From an uncultured Roseicyclus sp. (GTDB taxonomy: Bacteria; Pseudomonadota; Alphaproteobacteria; Rhodobacterales; Rhodobacteraceae), in assembly GCA_947494975.1 (NCBI GenBank), contig CANLXA010000003.1:248001-312000 (forward strand): a stretch of 64,000 nucleotides of DNA, read 5' to 3'. Under the pieces are notes generated by a model that had not been told where the DNA came from, ran no database searches, and saw only the letters and a list, made by a program, of their open reading frames with translations. How positions within the stretch are numbered: the stretch's first letter is position 1; each line of letters begins with the position of its first letter. A program made the position numbers and the translations under genes. This document shows positions 51,945-61,673 of the stretch, piece after piece.

Positions 51945-52727
51945 ATGTGCCGGTGGGCGGCCTATCTGGGCCAGCCGATTTTCATGGAAGAGCTGGTCAC
52001 GCGGCCCGGACATTCCCTGATCCACCAATCCCGTGAAGCCACGGAATGCAAGACGGCGCTGAATGGCGACGGCGTCGGGCTGGCCTGGTATGGCGACCGG
52101 GCCGAGCCGGGCATCTACCGCGATGTCTATCCCGCCTGGTCCGACACCAATCTGGCCGCTTTGTGCCGGACGGTGCGATCGGGCTGTTTCATGGCCCATG
52201 TGCGCGCCTCCACCGGCGCCGCGACGAGCCGGAACAATTGCCATCCGTTCGCCCATGGGCGGTGGAGCTTCATGCATAATGGCCAGATCGGCGGGTTCGA
52301 TCGGTTTCGGCGCCGGGCGGATATGGGCGTGAGCGAGGCGCTATACCCGTACCGCAAGGGGGCCACGGACAGCGAATTGCTGTTCCTCTACGCGCTGCAT
52401 GCCGGGCTTGAGGAGGCCCCCGTTGATGCCATGCTGCACGCCCACCGGACGCTAGAGGCGATGTCGCGCGCCCATGGCGGCCTGCCGCATCTGCGCTCCT
52501 CCGCGGCCTGGACCGACGGCGCGCGGCTTTATGCGCTGCGCCTGTCGTCGGATCACATTGCGCCATCGGTCTATTACCGTTGGAGCGAGAGCCGGGCCGG
52601 ATGGGCGGTTGTGAGTGAACCGCTGGAGGTCGGGCAGGGCGGCTGGACGGAATTGCCGCCCGGTCACGTGGCCGTCTTCGAGGGCATGCAGGTGGAGGTG
52701 CGGATGCTGGAGACGCTGGCCGCCTAG
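51945..52727 (+). CDS. Class II glutamine amidotransferase (EgtC-like)
   Basis: 260 residues. Starts Met-Cys-Arg-Trp, so Cys2 becomes the N-terminal nucleophile after Met removal. Conserved family pieces follow: N-G-D-G-V-G-L-A-W-Y, A-H-V-R-A-S-T, N-N-C-H-P-F and F-M-H-N-G-Q-I. Such proteins hydrolyse gamma-glutamyl amides, for example in ergothioneine synthesis; no other ergothioneine gene is in view, so the pathway is open. Immediately follows the DUF6356 gene. Confidence 0.88.
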   Translation: MCRWAAYLGQPIFMEELVTRPGHSLIHQSREATECKTALNGDGVGLAWYGDRAEPGIYRDVYPAWSDTNLAALCRTVRSGCFMAHVRASTGAATSRNNCHPFAHGRWSFMHNGQIGGFDRFRRRADMGVSEALYPYRKGATDSELLFLYALHAGLEEAPVDAMLHAHRTLEAMSRAHGGLPHLRSSAAWTDGARLYALRLSSDHIAPSVYYRWSESRAGWAVVSEPLEVGQGGWTELPPGHVAVFEGMQVEVRMLETLAA

Positions 52728-52848
52728 GGCGCGATACGGTCCTGGTGCACAATACCGGTTGGGGCCCGCGGATCCGGAGCGGGGTATCGGGCCGTCCACC
52801 CGTCCCGGGCCGTTACCGCGCCAAACCCATGGCGCGCCTGCGTCAGAT

Positions 52849-54063
52849 CTAGCCTGCCAGCGCCTTGTTCAGATTCTCATTGATCTTCTCGAGGAAGCCC
52901 ATTGTCGTCAGCCAGCTTTGATCGGGCCCGACCAGAAGGGCGAGGTCCTTGGTCATGTGGCCGGATTCGACCGTTTCCACGATCACCCGCTCCAGCGTTT
53001 CGGCAAATTCCATCAGCTTGGCATTGTCGTCGAGCTTGGCGCGGTGCTTGAGGCCGCCGGTCCAGGCGTAGATCGAAGCGATGGAGTTCGTGGAGGTGGC
53101 CTTCCCCTCCTGATGGTTGCGGTAATGACGGGTGACGGTGCCGTGGGCGGCCTCGGACTCCACGATCTTGCCGTCCGGCGTCATCAGGACGGAAGCCATC
53201 ATCCCGAGCGAGCCGAAGCCCTGGGCCACGACGTCGGATTGCACATCGCCGTCGTAGTTCTTGCAGGCCCAGACGAAGCCGCCGTTCCACTTGATCGCGC
53301 AGGCGACCATATCGTCGATCAGGCGGTGTTCGTACCAGATCTTCTTTTCTTCGAATTGCTCTTTGAATTCAGCCTCGTAGACCTCGGCGAAGATTTCGAG
53401 GAAGCGGCCATCATATTGTTTGAGGATGGTATTCTTGGTCGACAGGTAGACCGGCCAGCCAAGGTTGAGGCCGTAATTGAACGACGCGCGGGCGAAATCG
53501 TAGATGGAGCTGTCGATATTATACATCGACATGAAGACGCCCGGGCCATCGGATTTGTAGACCTCGCGCTCATCCACGGTGCCGTCTTCGCCTACGAATT
53601 TCATCGTGAGCGTGCCGGCGCCGGGGAATTTCATGTCCGTCGCCTTGTACTGGTCGCCAAAGGCGTGGCGGCCCACGACGATGGGCTGGGTCCAGCCGGG
53701 CACAAGGCGGGGGACGTTTTTGCAGATGATGGGCTGGCGGAAGATCACACCGCCCAGGATGTTTCGGATCGTGCCGTTGGGCGAGCGCCACATTTCCTTG
53801 AGGCCGAATTCTTCCACGCGGGCCTCATCGGGGGTAATTGTGGCGCATTTGACGGCAACGCCGACCTCCTTGGTCTTCTCGGCGGCGTCGATGGTGATCT
53901 GGTCGTTGGTCGCGTCGCGGGATTCGATGCCGAGGTCGTAGTAGAGCAGGTCGATGTCGAGATAGGGCAGGATCAGCTTTTGCTTGATGAAATCCCACAT
54001 GATGCGAGTCATCTCGTCGCCGTCCATTTCGACGATGGGGTTGTCGACTTTGATCTTGGTCAT
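52849..54063 (-). CDS. icd: NADP-dependent isocitrate dehydrogenase, dimeric (eukaryote-like) type
   Basis: 404 residues. Oxidative decarboxylation of isocitrate to 2-oxoglutarate. [10 protein letters not shown] at the start, [12 protein letters not shown], the metal-binding [10 protein letters not shown] and [10 protein letters not shown] mark the homodimeric subfamily II enzyme. GAGGAAA supports the ATG. A second, unrelated isocitrate dehydrogenase is encoded immediately upstream on the same strand with a 213-nt gap in which no other feature is clear. Confidence 0.96.
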   Translation of the reverse strand: MTKIKVDNPIVEMDGDEMTRIMWDFIKQKLILPYLDIDLLYYDLGIESRDATNDQITIDAAEKTKEVGVAVKCATITPDEARVEEFGLKEMWRSPNGTIRNILGGVIFRQPIICKNVPRLVPGWTQPIVVGRHAFGDQYKATDMKFPGAGTLTMKFVGEDGTVDEREVYKSDGPGVFMSMYNIDSSIYDFARASFNYGLNLGWPVYLSTKNTILKQYDGRFLEIFAEVYEAEFKEQFEEKKIWYEHRLIDDMVACAIKWNGGFVWACKNYDGDVQSDVVAQGFGSLGMMASVLMTPDGKIVESEAAHGTVTRHYRNHQEGKATSTNSIASIYAWTGGLKHRAKLDDNAKLMEFAETLERVIVETVESGHMTKDLALLVGPDQSWLTTMGFLEKINENLNKALAG

Positions 54064-54276
54064 TCGCTTTTCCTCAACGAGAGCGCTGTCGCGGGGCCGC
54101 GGTTCGGCGATCCTACGGATGTTCATTGGCACTTAGTAGTGGCCAAGTCATTGTACAGAATGGACGAAGCACCAAACTTTGACAAATCGCCGTGCCGGGG
54201 GGCGGCCCTGCGATGGCACGGCGGCTTGCCGCCTTGTTTCCGCGCCGGGTGCGAGCCGCCCCGATGGTGAAATGAC

Positions 54277-56469
54277 CTACCCGATGATGCCGTTCAGCGT
54301 GGCCGATGGGCGCATGACGGCGGCCAGTTTGGCGTCCTCGTTCATGTAATAGCCACCGGTATTGGCCGGGCTGCCGGCGCCTGTGTCGAGTTCGGCGATA
54401 ATGGTCGCCTCGTTCTCGGCCAGCGCCTTGGCCATGGGGGCGAATTCGGCGGCAAGGTCAGTGTCGGGGCCCTCCGCTAGCGCCTCGGCCCAGTAGCGGG
54501 CGAACCAGTAATGGCTGTCGCGGTTGTCGGGCTGGCCGACCTTGCGGCCGGGGGAGCGGTTGTCGTCGAGGATGCCTTGGGTGGCTTTTTCCACTGCATC
54601 GCTGAGCGTGCGGGCCTTTTCATTGCCTTTGGCGTCGGCGAGGAACTTGAAGCTTTCGCCAAGCGCGCAGAATTCGCCGAGGCTATCCCAGCGCAGGTGG
54701 TTTTCAGCATGGAGCTGTTGCACGTGCTTGGGGGCGGAGCCGCCTGCACCGGTTTCGAACAATCCGCCGCCCTGCATCAGCTTCACGATCGACAGCATCT
54801 TGGCGGACGTCGCCAGTTCGAGGATCGGGAACAGGTCGGTCAGGTAGTCGCGCAGGACGTTGCCGGTGATGGCAATTGTGTTCTCGCCCTTGGTGATGGT
54901 CTCCAGCGAGGCGCGAGTGGCTTCGCGGGGTGCCATAATCTCGAATTTATCAGCGACACCAGCAGCTTCGAGGATGGGCTTCACGTATTGGATGATCTGC
55001 GCGTCATGGGCACGGGTCTCGTCCAGCCAGAAGATGGAGCGGTAGCCGGTGTTCTTTTGGCGGCTGATCGCAAGCTGCACCCAATCTTCGATTGGGGCTT
55101 TGCGGGCTGAGGCAGAGCGCCAGATGTCACCCGGCTGCACGTCGTGCTGGTGCAGCACGGTGCCATCATCGAGGATCATCTTGACGGTGCCGGCCTCCGC
55201 GATCTCGAAGGTGGTGGGGTGGGAGCCGTATTCTTCGGCCTTCTGGGCCATCAGGCCGAGATTCTGGACCGTGCCTGCGGTGGCCGGGTCGAGCGCGCCG
55301 TTGACTTTGAAGAACTCGATGGCCTCGTCATAGACCGGGGCGTAGGAATTGTCGGGGATGACGCAGACCGCGTCAGCCTCTTTCCCGTCCGGGCCCCAGC
55401 CCTTACCGCCGGCGCGGATCAGGGCGGGCATGGATGCGTCGATGATGACGTCGCTTGGCACATGCAGGTTGGTGATGCCCTTGTCGCTGTCGACCATGTA
55501 CATCGGTGGGCGGTCGGCCATGCATTTATCAATTGCTTCAAGGATTTCTGGGCTGTCCTTCACGCGGTCCAGCAGGTCACCGAGACCCGAATTGGGGTTC
55601 ACGCCAAGCGCCTTCATCGCGTCGCCATGGGTCTTGAACACGGGCGCAAGGAAGGTCTTGACCGCGTGGCCGAAAATGATCGGGTCGGAGACCTTCATCA
55701 TGGTCGCCTTCATGTGGAGCGAGAACAGGACGCCTTCGGCCTTGGTCTTCTCGATCTCGTCCGCGAGGAAGGCATCGAGCGCGGCGGCGGACATGTAGGT
55801 GGCATCGACAACGGTGCCAGCGGGGTAGGAGAGGCCGTCTTTCAGCACGGTGGTGCCAGTCGCAGTTTCAAGCACGATCTTGGCGCCGGTAGCGCTGTCG
55901 AGGGTCGCCGACACTTCGTTGGACCGGAAGTCACCGCCGGACATGGACGCCACGCGCGTCTTGCTGTCGCATTTCCATTCGCCCATGCGATGCGGGTTGT
56001 TCTGGGCGTAGCTTTTGACGGCGGCGGCCGCGCGGCGATCGGAATTGCCTTCGCGCAGGACCGGGTTCACGGCGGAGCCCTTGATGCCGTCATACTTGGC
56101 GCGGATCGCCTTTTCTTCGTCGGTGGACGGGTTTTCGGGATAGTCGGGCAGGGCGTATCCCCTAGCCTGCAATTCGGTCACCGCAGCAACAAGTTGCGGG
56201 ACGGATGCGGAGATATTGGGCAGCTTGATGACATTGGCCTCGGGCGTCTTGACCAACTCGCCGAGCGCGGCGAGGTCATCGGGGATGCGCTGATCCTCGG
56301 CCAGATGCTCGGGGAAGGTTGCCAGGATCCGGCCAGCCAGCGAGATGTCCTTGGTCCCCACACTGATCCCGGCGGCCTTGGCGAAGCGCTGGATGATCGG
56401 AAGCAGCGAGGCGGAGGCCAGTTCGGGTGCCTCGTCGACCTTGGTGTAGATGATGTCTGGGTTGGTCAT
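54277..56469 (-). CDS. NADP-dependent isocitrate dehydrogenase, monomeric type
   Basis: 730 residues, close to the ~740 of the monomeric IDH family, which has no sequence similarity to the dimeric enzyme. Landmarks: [10 protein letters not shown] near the start, [27 protein letters not shown] and [12 protein letters not shown]. Catalyses the same reaction as the neighbouring icd. A TGTATACCA direct repeat lies about 75 nt upstream of its start. Confidence 0.96.
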   Translation of the reverse strand: MTNPDIIYTKVDEAPELASASLLPIIQRFAKAAGISVGTKDISLAGRILATFPEHLAEDQRIPDDLAALGELVKTPEANVIKLPNISASVPQLVAAVTELQARGYALPDYPENPSTDEEKAIRAKYDGIKGSAVNPVLREGNSDRRAAAAVKSYAQNNPHRMGEWKCDSKTRVASMSGGDFRSNEVSATLDSATGAKIVLETATGTTVLKDGLSYPAGTVVDATYMSAAALDAFLADEIEKTKAEGVLFSLHMKATMMKVSDPIIFGHAVKTFLAPVFKTHGDAMKALGVNPNSGLGDLLDRVKDSPEILEAIDKCMADRPPMYMVDSDKGITNLHVPSDVIIDASMPALIRAGGKGWGPDGKEADAVCVIPDNSYAPVYDEAIEFFKVNGALDPATAGTVQNLGLMAQKAEEYGSHPTTFEIAEAGTVKMILDDGTVLHQHDVQPGDIWRSASARKAPIEDWVQLAISRQKNTGYRSIFWLDETRAHDAQIIQYVKPILEAAGVADKFEIMAPREATRASLETITKGENTIAITGNVLRDYLTDLFPILELATSAKMLSIVKLMQGGGLFETGAGGSAPKHVQQLHAENHLRWDSLGEFCALGESFKFLADAKGNEKARTLSDAVEKATQGILDDNRSPGRKVGQPDNRDSHYWFARYWAEALAEGPDTDLAAEFAPMAKALAENEATIIAELDTGAGSPANTGGYYMNEDAKLAAVMRPSATLNGIIG

Positions 56470-56541
56470 GGCGCGTGCCCTCCGGTCCGGTGGTCTGAGA
56501 TATCGCTGCTGTTAGACGATCGGTCGAACAAAGGGAAGGGG

Positions 56542-56560
56542 TGTATACCATTGTATACCA
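56542..56560. promoter_or_regulatory. TGTATACCA direct repeat upstream of monomeric IDH
   Basis: TGTATACCA-T-TGTATACCA: two exact 9-mers spaced by one base, together a GTATA-N6-TATAC dyad. On the minus strand it contains TATACA boxes that could be the -10 of the IDH promoter. The same GTATAC core occurs in the sites at 42386 and 43090. Confidence 0.45.
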
Positions 56561-56666
56561 GCGGCGCTGTGACGCGGGGCGCCGGGCTTTCTGCGCGTCC
56601 CGATCCTCGATGTCGCGTGTCATTTAAACGTTTCTTAGCACCTCGGCGTGTAGGCCCGAAAGCGAT

Positions 56667-57011
56667 ATGAATAGATCCTCTTTCTCATCCGGCCTCCTGT
56701 TGGTCGCGGTTCTGTCCTGCATAGCGCTGGCGACGCCTGTGGCGCTTCTGGCCGGCACGCGCCCCGATCCGGGCGGCGTCGTGCTTGTCGTGGCCCCGCC
56801 CTGGGCGACGACGGGTGGCGCGGCGGGCGTCGTTAGTGCGGCCGGTGGCCGGGAGATCGGGCCGATGCGCGCGCCTTTCGCTGTTCTGGCGACGTTGGAT
56901 GACCTCCCGGCCGCACGCCGGCATGGCGCCTGGCTCCTGCTTGATGGGCGGGTTCTGGCGTGGATCTGCGGGGTGGACCGGCCAAGGGGAAGGGGCGCCG
57001 AAGATGTTTGA
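56667..57011 (+). CDS. Small hypothetical protein upstream of chemotaxis receptor
   Basis: 114 residues with one N-terminal hydrophobic segment (about 9-30), then an Ala/Gly/Val-rich soluble part. No family recognised. It ends 8 nt inside the chemotaxis receptor gene, so the two may be coupled. Codon use is similar to its neighbours. It could be a real membrane-anchored partner or only a leader frame. Confidence 0.5.
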   Translation: MNRSSFSSGLLLVAVLSCIALATPVALLAGTRPDPGGVVLVVAPPWATTGGAAGVVSAAGGREIGPMRAPFAVLATLDDLPAARRHGAWLLLDGRVLAWICGVDRPRGRGAEDV

Positions 57012-58575
57012 CTCGGTCAGTGGCAAGAACGCACGGGCAGTGGCGATGCGGATGGTGCGGAATTTTACCATCGGCATGATCGTCGCGATATCCGGCACCA
57101 ATATCGTCATCGACGGACCCGGTATTCCGCTGATCGTGATCGCCGCATTGCTTGCTGCCTGTGCCACCCTTGCGGATCATGCGAAGGTGCGGCTGTCCCC
57201 GGTGATCGTGGCGATTGCCCTGACCGGCCAGGCCATTGTGTTCACCGCCAGCTTCACGGGGCATCTCTGGCAGTTGGACAGCCACATGCTGTTCTTTGTG
57301 GTGCTTGCGGTGGTGGCGCTAATGCGATCGGTTCCGGCGCTGGTCGTGTCGGCCGCGGTGATCGCATTGCACCATCTGTTTTTCGGTATATGGGTGCCGT
57401 CGCTTGTCTTTCCGTCCTTCGGCCTGATCGAGAATCTCGAACGGGTCGCGCTTCACGGTACGGTTGTCGTTTTGGAGGTGACATTCCTGACCATCGCCAT
57501 GATCGGTCAGAACAAGCAGGAACAGGCCGAGGCGGCGGCACGGGAGGCGGCCAGCAAGGCAAAGGCCGAGGCGGAGGATGCTGCCGCCCAGGCCCAGAGC
57601 CTGCGTCGCAAGGCCGAGGCTGCCGACAAGGCGGCGCGCGATGTGACGGCGGCGCTGGCCCATAATCTCAATGCGATGGCGCGGCGCGATCTGTCGGCGC
57701 GGATGGGGGACGGGGTTTCTGCGGATTTCAGTGAGCTGGCGCAGGATTACAACACGGCGCTCGATATCCTGTCGCGCATCCTGTCGGAGACCTTCGATAT
57801 GGTCTGCGATGTGGAGGCCGAGGCCAATGCCGCCTCCCAGATGACGGATGAGATGGCGGTACAACTGGAAGGGCAGGCGGCCCAGGTGTCGGAAGCGGCC
57901 AATGAAATCCGCACGCTCACCGCATCCCTGGAGCGCACGGTGGCGGATATCGGCGGCGTCAGTGCGTCGGCCCAGGATGCGTCGAACAAGGCCACCGAGG
58001 GGGGCGAAATCGTGCGCGCGGCCGTCACGGCGATGTCGGCGATCAAATCGTCATCCGCCGAGATCGAAAAGATTATCTCCGTCATTGAGGATATTTCCTT
58101 TCAAACCAACCTTTTGGCGCTCAATGCGGGTGTAGAGGCCGCCCGCGCCGGACCCGCCGGTGCCGGGTTTGCCGTGGTCGCGTCGGAAGTGCGGGCGCTC
58201 TCGCACCGAACGTCGGAGGCCGCCAATCAGGTGAAGGCGCTGATCTCCAAGAGTGTGACCCATGTGGCCGAAGGTGCGGCCATGGTGGACCGCGCCGGTG
58301 TCGCACTGGACGAGATCGAGGAAACCGTGTCGCAGGCCAGCCAGCGGGTCGCGGACGTGTCGCGACGCGCCAGCGAACAATCGCGTGCCGTGCAGGATGT
58401 GGCCGATGCCCTGGGCGAGATCGATACGGTGATCCATTCCTGCGCCGCCAAGACCGAGGAATTGTCGGCCATGGGCGCGCGGATATCCAATGGGTCCGGC
58501 GGGCTGCACGGGTCCCTAGGGACATTCTCGTTCCGTGCGGGGGCGTCCGGGGCTGCTCGGGAAAATGCAGCGTGA
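57004..58575 (+). CDS. Methyl-accepting chemotaxis protein with multi-pass membrane sensor
   Basis: 523 residues. The N-terminal ~170 residues hold about five to six hydrophobic segments with a conserved A-L-H-H-L-F-F pair of histidines, instead of the usual two-helix periplasmic domain; this may sense a membrane-linked or intracellular cue. A coiled-coil/HAMP-like linker (180-240) leads to the signalling domain with the hairpin tip [23 protein letters not shown]. No CheB/CheR pentapeptide is visible at the C-terminus. It stands apart from any che cluster. Confidence 0.92.
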   Translation: MFDSVSGKNARAVAMRMVRNFTIGMIVAISGTNIVIDGPGIPLIVIAALLAACATLADHAKVRLSPVIVAIALTGQAIVFTASFTGHLWQLDSHMLFFVVLAVVALMRSVPALVVSAAVIALHHLFFGIWVPSLVFPSFGLIENLERVALHGTVVVLEVTFLTIAMIGQNKQEQAEAAAREAASKAKAEAEDAAAQAQSLRRKAEAADKAARDVTAALAHNLNAMARRDLSARMGDGVSADFSELAQDYNTALDILSRILSETFDMVCDVEAEANAASQMTDEMAVQLEGQAAQVSEAANEIRTLTASLERTVADIGGVSASAQDASNKATEGGEIVRAAVTAMSAIKSSSAEIEKIISVIEDISFQTNLLALNAGVEAARAGPAGAGFAVVASEVRALSHRTSEAANQVKALISKSVTHVAEGAAMVDRAGVALDEIEETVSQASQRVADVSRRASEQSRAVQDVADALGEIDTVIHSCAAKTEELSAMGARISNGSGGLHGSLGTFSFRAGASGAARENAA

Positions 58576-58774
58576 CCATGCCGCAGTTCTTACCGGCGAG
58601 TTAAGGCAGGGACGATCCGATTGGCTGGCGCGTCACTTGTTTCCGCGGAGTGACCCTGGCCCGTTCGCGGCTGTCGCCGCACGGTCTCGGGTAGACCTGG
58701 CGCCAAGGTCTCAAGCCGCGCATGGGTATTAACCCGATGCAGGCCAGCACGCGCCGATGTCGAAATCCGAGCTG

Positions 58775-59056
58775 CTATTCCGCGCTCTCGGCGGTCGTAT
58801 CGGAGATCGGGCCCGGGCCGTTGTCGTCCAGGCCTGCAGATTTACCGGCCGCGTTCATCCGCTCTTCAAGCACTTTGCGCGCGCGGCGTTCGGCCTGGAT
58901 CACGCGCACGGCGGTGCGGTACAGTTCTTCGGTGGTTGGAGACGACGCGCCGACAACCTGCGCAATCGTCTCGGGCAGGGTCTCATCACCCAGTTCCAGC
59001 GCGGCGTTACATGCGTCGAGGGCAAGCTGTTCGGCAAGGTCGTTGGCCAGGCCCAT
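58775..59056 (-). CDS. Conserved hypothetical protein
   Basis: 93 residues, soluble, mostly helical: L-A-N-D-L-A-E-Q-L-A-L-D-A-C-N-A-A-L-E-L followed by a charged helix (Q-A-E-R-R-A-R-K-V-L-E-E-R) and an acidic tail. It starts 4 nt after the hydrolase stop, so it is probably co-transcribed. Seen as a roseobacter-type hypothetical; no function assigned. The 199-nt gap behind it towards the chemotaxis gene holds nothing that I can name. Confidence 0.65.
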   Translation of the reverse strand: MGLANDLAEQLALDACNAALELGDETLPETIAQVVGASSPTTEELYRTAVRVIQAERRARKVLEERMNAAGKSAGLDDNGPGPISDTTAESAE

Positions 59057-59060
59057 GGAT

Positions 59061-59714
59061 CTACCGCGTGGTTTCGGTCAGACGGCGGCGCACATAGGTC
59101 TGCACGCTGTCGATCATCGGATCCATGAACGGATCCTCGAAGAAATGGCCCGCGCCTTCCATCTCCTGGTGGGTGATGGTGATGCCCTTTTGCTCGTGCA
59201 GCTTGTCCACGAGGATGCGCGTATCTTGCGGCTTGGCGACGCGATCGGACGTGCCGTTGATGATCAGGCCCGAGGAGGGGCAGGGCGCGAGGAACGAGAA
59301 ATCATACATGTTCGCGGGCGGGCTGACCGAGATGAACCCGGTGATCTCGGGCCGCCGCATCAGAAGCTGCATCCCGATCCAGGCGCCAAACGAGAAGCCC
59401 GCAACCCAGCAATGCTTGGAATTGGGGTTCATCGACTGGAGGTAATCCAGCGCGGAGGCGGCGTCCGACAACTCTCCGATGCCCTGATCGTATTCGCCCT
59501 GCGACCGGCCCACTCCGCGGAAATTGAAACGCAGCACCGTGAAGCCCATCTGGTGAAAGGCGTAGTGCAGGTTGTAGACGACGCGGTTGTTCATCGTGCC
59601 GCCGAATTGCGGGTGCGGGTGCAGGATGATCGCAATCGGCGCGTCTTTGGGTTTCTGGGGGTGGTAGCGCCCTTCAAGGCGGCCTTCAGGTCCGGGGAAA
59701 ATGACCTCGGGCAT
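59061..59714 (-). CDS. Alpha/beta hydrolase (dienelactone hydrolase-like)
   Basis: 217 residues. H-P-H-P-Q-F-G-G-T-M-N-N at the oxyanion side, R-F-N-F-R-G-V-G-R-S, nucleophile elbow G-F-S-F-G-A-W and a C-terminal G-A-G-H-F-F base. The family is widespread in alphaproteobacteria and often annotated only as hydrolase; the substrate is unknown. First gene of a two-gene unit with the following hypothetical. Divergent from iscR across a 248-nt gap with no obvious further gene. Confidence 0.88.
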   Translation of the reverse strand: MPEVIFPGPEGRLEGRYHPQKPKDAPIAIILHPHPQFGGTMNNRVVYNLHYAFHQMGFTVLRFNFRGVGRSQGEYDQGIGELSDAASALDYLQSMNPNSKHCWVAGFSFGAWIGMQLLMRRPEITGFISVSPPANMYDFSFLAPCPSSGLIINGTSDRVAKPQDTRILVDKLHEQKGITITHQEMEGAGHFFEDPFMDPMIDSVQTYVRRRLTETTR

Positions 59715-59962
59715 CCGCGTCTCCTACTTCACGTCGTGCGTCACAGGGGGAAGGGGCGCGCGTTTCTTGACGCGCCGGGCCGCTCTCCCTAGAACGATTC
59801 CAAATTGGATGCGGCGCGTGCTCTGCCGCAGGGTTGCATCGCAGTTAAGCGTGGGGCGCCGAAAGGTCAATCATTCAAGCGCGTCTGACCGCGGTGATTA
59901 TGATTTTGGCCCGGGGGGGGCCCGAACTTGGCCAGACGAGGCAGGATCAGGGAGCGGTCGGT

Positions 59963-60421
59963 ATGAAACTCAGCACCAAGGGGCGGTACGCGATGGTCGC
60001 GATGGCGGATCTGGCGCTCCTGCCCGAGGGCGCGTTGGCGCCCCTGTCGGACCTGTCGCAGCGTCAGGACATTTCCTTGCCATATCTGGAGCAGTTGTTC
60101 GTGAAGCTCAGACGTGCGGAGTTGGTGTCGTCGGTGCGCGGTCCCGGCGGCGGCTACAGGTTGGCGCGGCCGGCCTCGGACATCCGCGTTGTGGAGATCT
60201 TCGAGGCGGTCGATGAAACGGTTTCGGCGCTGCATACCGGGGCGGGCGCTTCGGGTGGCGCTTCGGGCAGCCGGGCGCAGAGCCTGACGAACCGGTTGTG
60301 GGAAGGGTTTTCGGCCCATGTCTATGTGTTCCTGCACCAGACGCGCCTGTCGGATGTGGTGAAGAATGATCTGGTGCCCTGTCCGGCCGTGCCGAACCTG
60401 TTCGAACTTGTCGATGAGTGA
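59963..60421 (+). CDS. iscR: Rrf2-family Fe-S regulator IscR, single-cysteine type
   Basis: 152 residues. The N-terminal winged helix is typical: M-K-L-S-T-K-G-R-Y-A-M-V-A-M-A-D-L-A, V-S-S-V-R-G-P-G-G-G-Y. The three clustered cysteines that bind [2Fe-2S] in E. coli IscR are absent; that loop reads A-L-H-T-G-A-G-A-S-G-G. The only Cys is near the C-terminus in L-V-P-C-P. An IscR with a single Cys is known from Rhodobacter sphaeroides, so this is probably the family form. It heads the suf-type cluster. Confidence 0.9.
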   Translation: MKLSTKGRYAMVAMADLALLPEGALAPLSDLSQRQDISLPYLEQLFVKLRRAELVSSVRGPGGGYRLARPASDIRVVEIFEAVDETVSALHTGAGASGGASGSRAQSLTNRLWEGFSAHVYVFLHQTRLSDVVKNDLVPCPAVPNLFELVDE

Positions 60422-60457
60422 CATGACGGGATTGCGCTGCCTTCGGCATCGCCCGGT

Positions 60458-60481
60458 GCAAATTTTCTGGCGAAAATTTGC
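60458..60481. repeat. Inverted repeat between iscR and cysteine desulfurase
   Basis: GCAAATTTTC-TGGC-GAAAATTTGC: a perfect 10-bp stem with a 4-nt loop in the 192-nt gap after iscR, A/T-rich against a GC-rich background. No T-run follows, so it may separate or stabilise transcript segments, or be a dispersed repeat. No gene is seen in this gap. Confidence 0.65.
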
Positions 60482-60613
60482 GGGTGGTTGGTGGGAGCGG
60501 CGTGACCCATCCCGGCCGGTCATGGCGCGCGACGGGGCGGATGCCTCCGGCGGGAGGTTTTGGGCCAAGATGAAGTATCGACCGGGTGCCGGATCTCGCG
60601 ACGGGGTAGTGGC

Positions 60614-61651
60614 GTGAGCCGGATCTATCTGGATTGGAATGCAACCGCGCCCTTGCGGCCGGAGGCGCGCGCGGCCATGGCGGCGGCCATGGATGTGGTG
60701 GGCAATCCGTCCTCGGTCCATTCGGAGGGGCGCGCCGCCAAGGCGATGATGGAGCGCGCGCGGGCGCAGGTGGCCGACGCCTTGGGGGCGCAATCCGCGG
60801 ATATCGTTTTCGTCTCGGGCGCGACGGAGGCAGCCGCCCTGGCGCTGGCCGGGCGGGGGTTGAGCGGATCGGGTGTGGAACATGACGCGGTGCGGGCCTG
60901 GGTGGACGAGGATCTGATCGTGGAGGCCGATGGGTCGGTGGCCGTGCCGGACCCGGCGCGTGCGACATTGCAGGTGGCCAATTCCGAGACCGGGATTGTA
61001 CAGGACCTGCCCCCGGGTCTTGCCGTCAGCGACTGGACGCAGGGATTCGGGAAGGTCCCGCTCGCCTTCGATTGGGCAGGCATCGATATGGCCTTCGTCT
61101 CGGCCCACAAGATCGGCGGGCCAAAGGGCATCGGCGCACTGGTCATCCGTCGCGGGCTGGATCTGCAGGCGCAGATCCGGGGCGGCGGGCAGGAAATGGG
61201 CCGCCGCCATGGCACCGAGAACCTGATCGGCATTGCTGGATTTGGGGCTGCAGCGCAGGCCGCGACACAAGATTTGGCCGATGGTGTATGGGATCCGGTG
61301 GACAAACTTAGAAATATTCTAGAAAAGACTCTGGAAGCCGCGGCGAAAGCGACTATTTTTGTCGGGAAAGGCCAAAACCGCCTGCCCAACACGTCCATGT
61401 TTATCACCGAAGGGTGGAAGGGCGAGACGCAGGTGATGGCGATGGATCTGGCGGGATTTGCCGTATCGGCGGGCTCGGCATGCTCCAGCGGCAAGGTCAA
61501 ACCCTCGGGCGTGCCGCGCGCCATGGGGTATTCGGAGGCTCAGGCGGCCTGCGCGCTGCGCGTATCGCTGGGGCCGGACACGGGCGAAGGGCAGGTTGCG
61601 GCGTTTTGCGACGCGTGGATCCGGGCCCGGGACAGGAAATTCGCACGCTAG
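60614..61651 (+). CDS. Cysteine desulfurase (NifS/IscS family)
   Basis: 345 residues, shorter than E. coli IscS (404). Supplies sulfur for Fe-S clusters using [13 protein letters not shown] at the start, the PLP lysine in [10 protein letters not shown] and the active Cys loop [10 protein letters not shown] are intact. The GTG start gives the family N-terminus; upstream codons in frame are unrelated. Precedes sufB, as in alphaproteobacterial suf operons that have both this and often a SufS enzyme further on. Confidence 0.93.
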   Translation: MSRIYLDWNATAPLRPEARAAMAAAMDVVGNPSSVHSEGRAAKAMMERARAQVADALGAQSADIVFVSGATEAAALALAGRGLSGSGVEHDAVRAWVDEDLIVEADGSVAVPDPARATLQVANSETGIVQDLPPGLAVSDWTQGFGKVPLAFDWAGIDMAFVSAHKIGGPKGIGALVIRRGLDLQAQIRGGGQEMGRRHGTENLIGIAGFGAAAQAATQDLADGVWDPVDKLRNILEKTLEAAAKATIFVGKGQNRLPNTSMFITEGWKGETQVMAMDLAGFAVSAGSACSSGKVKPSGVPRAMGYSEAQAACALRVSLGPDTGEGQVAAFCDAWIRARDRKFAR

Positions 61652-61673
61652 GCCGTGCAGCTGGAGGTGGATG

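Noticed and set aside
52615-56670. Long plus-strand open frames (551 and 508 codons) opposite the two isocitrate dehydrogenase genes
   Set aside because: Antisense shadows caused by high GC codon bias; no ribosome sites and no recognisable domain.
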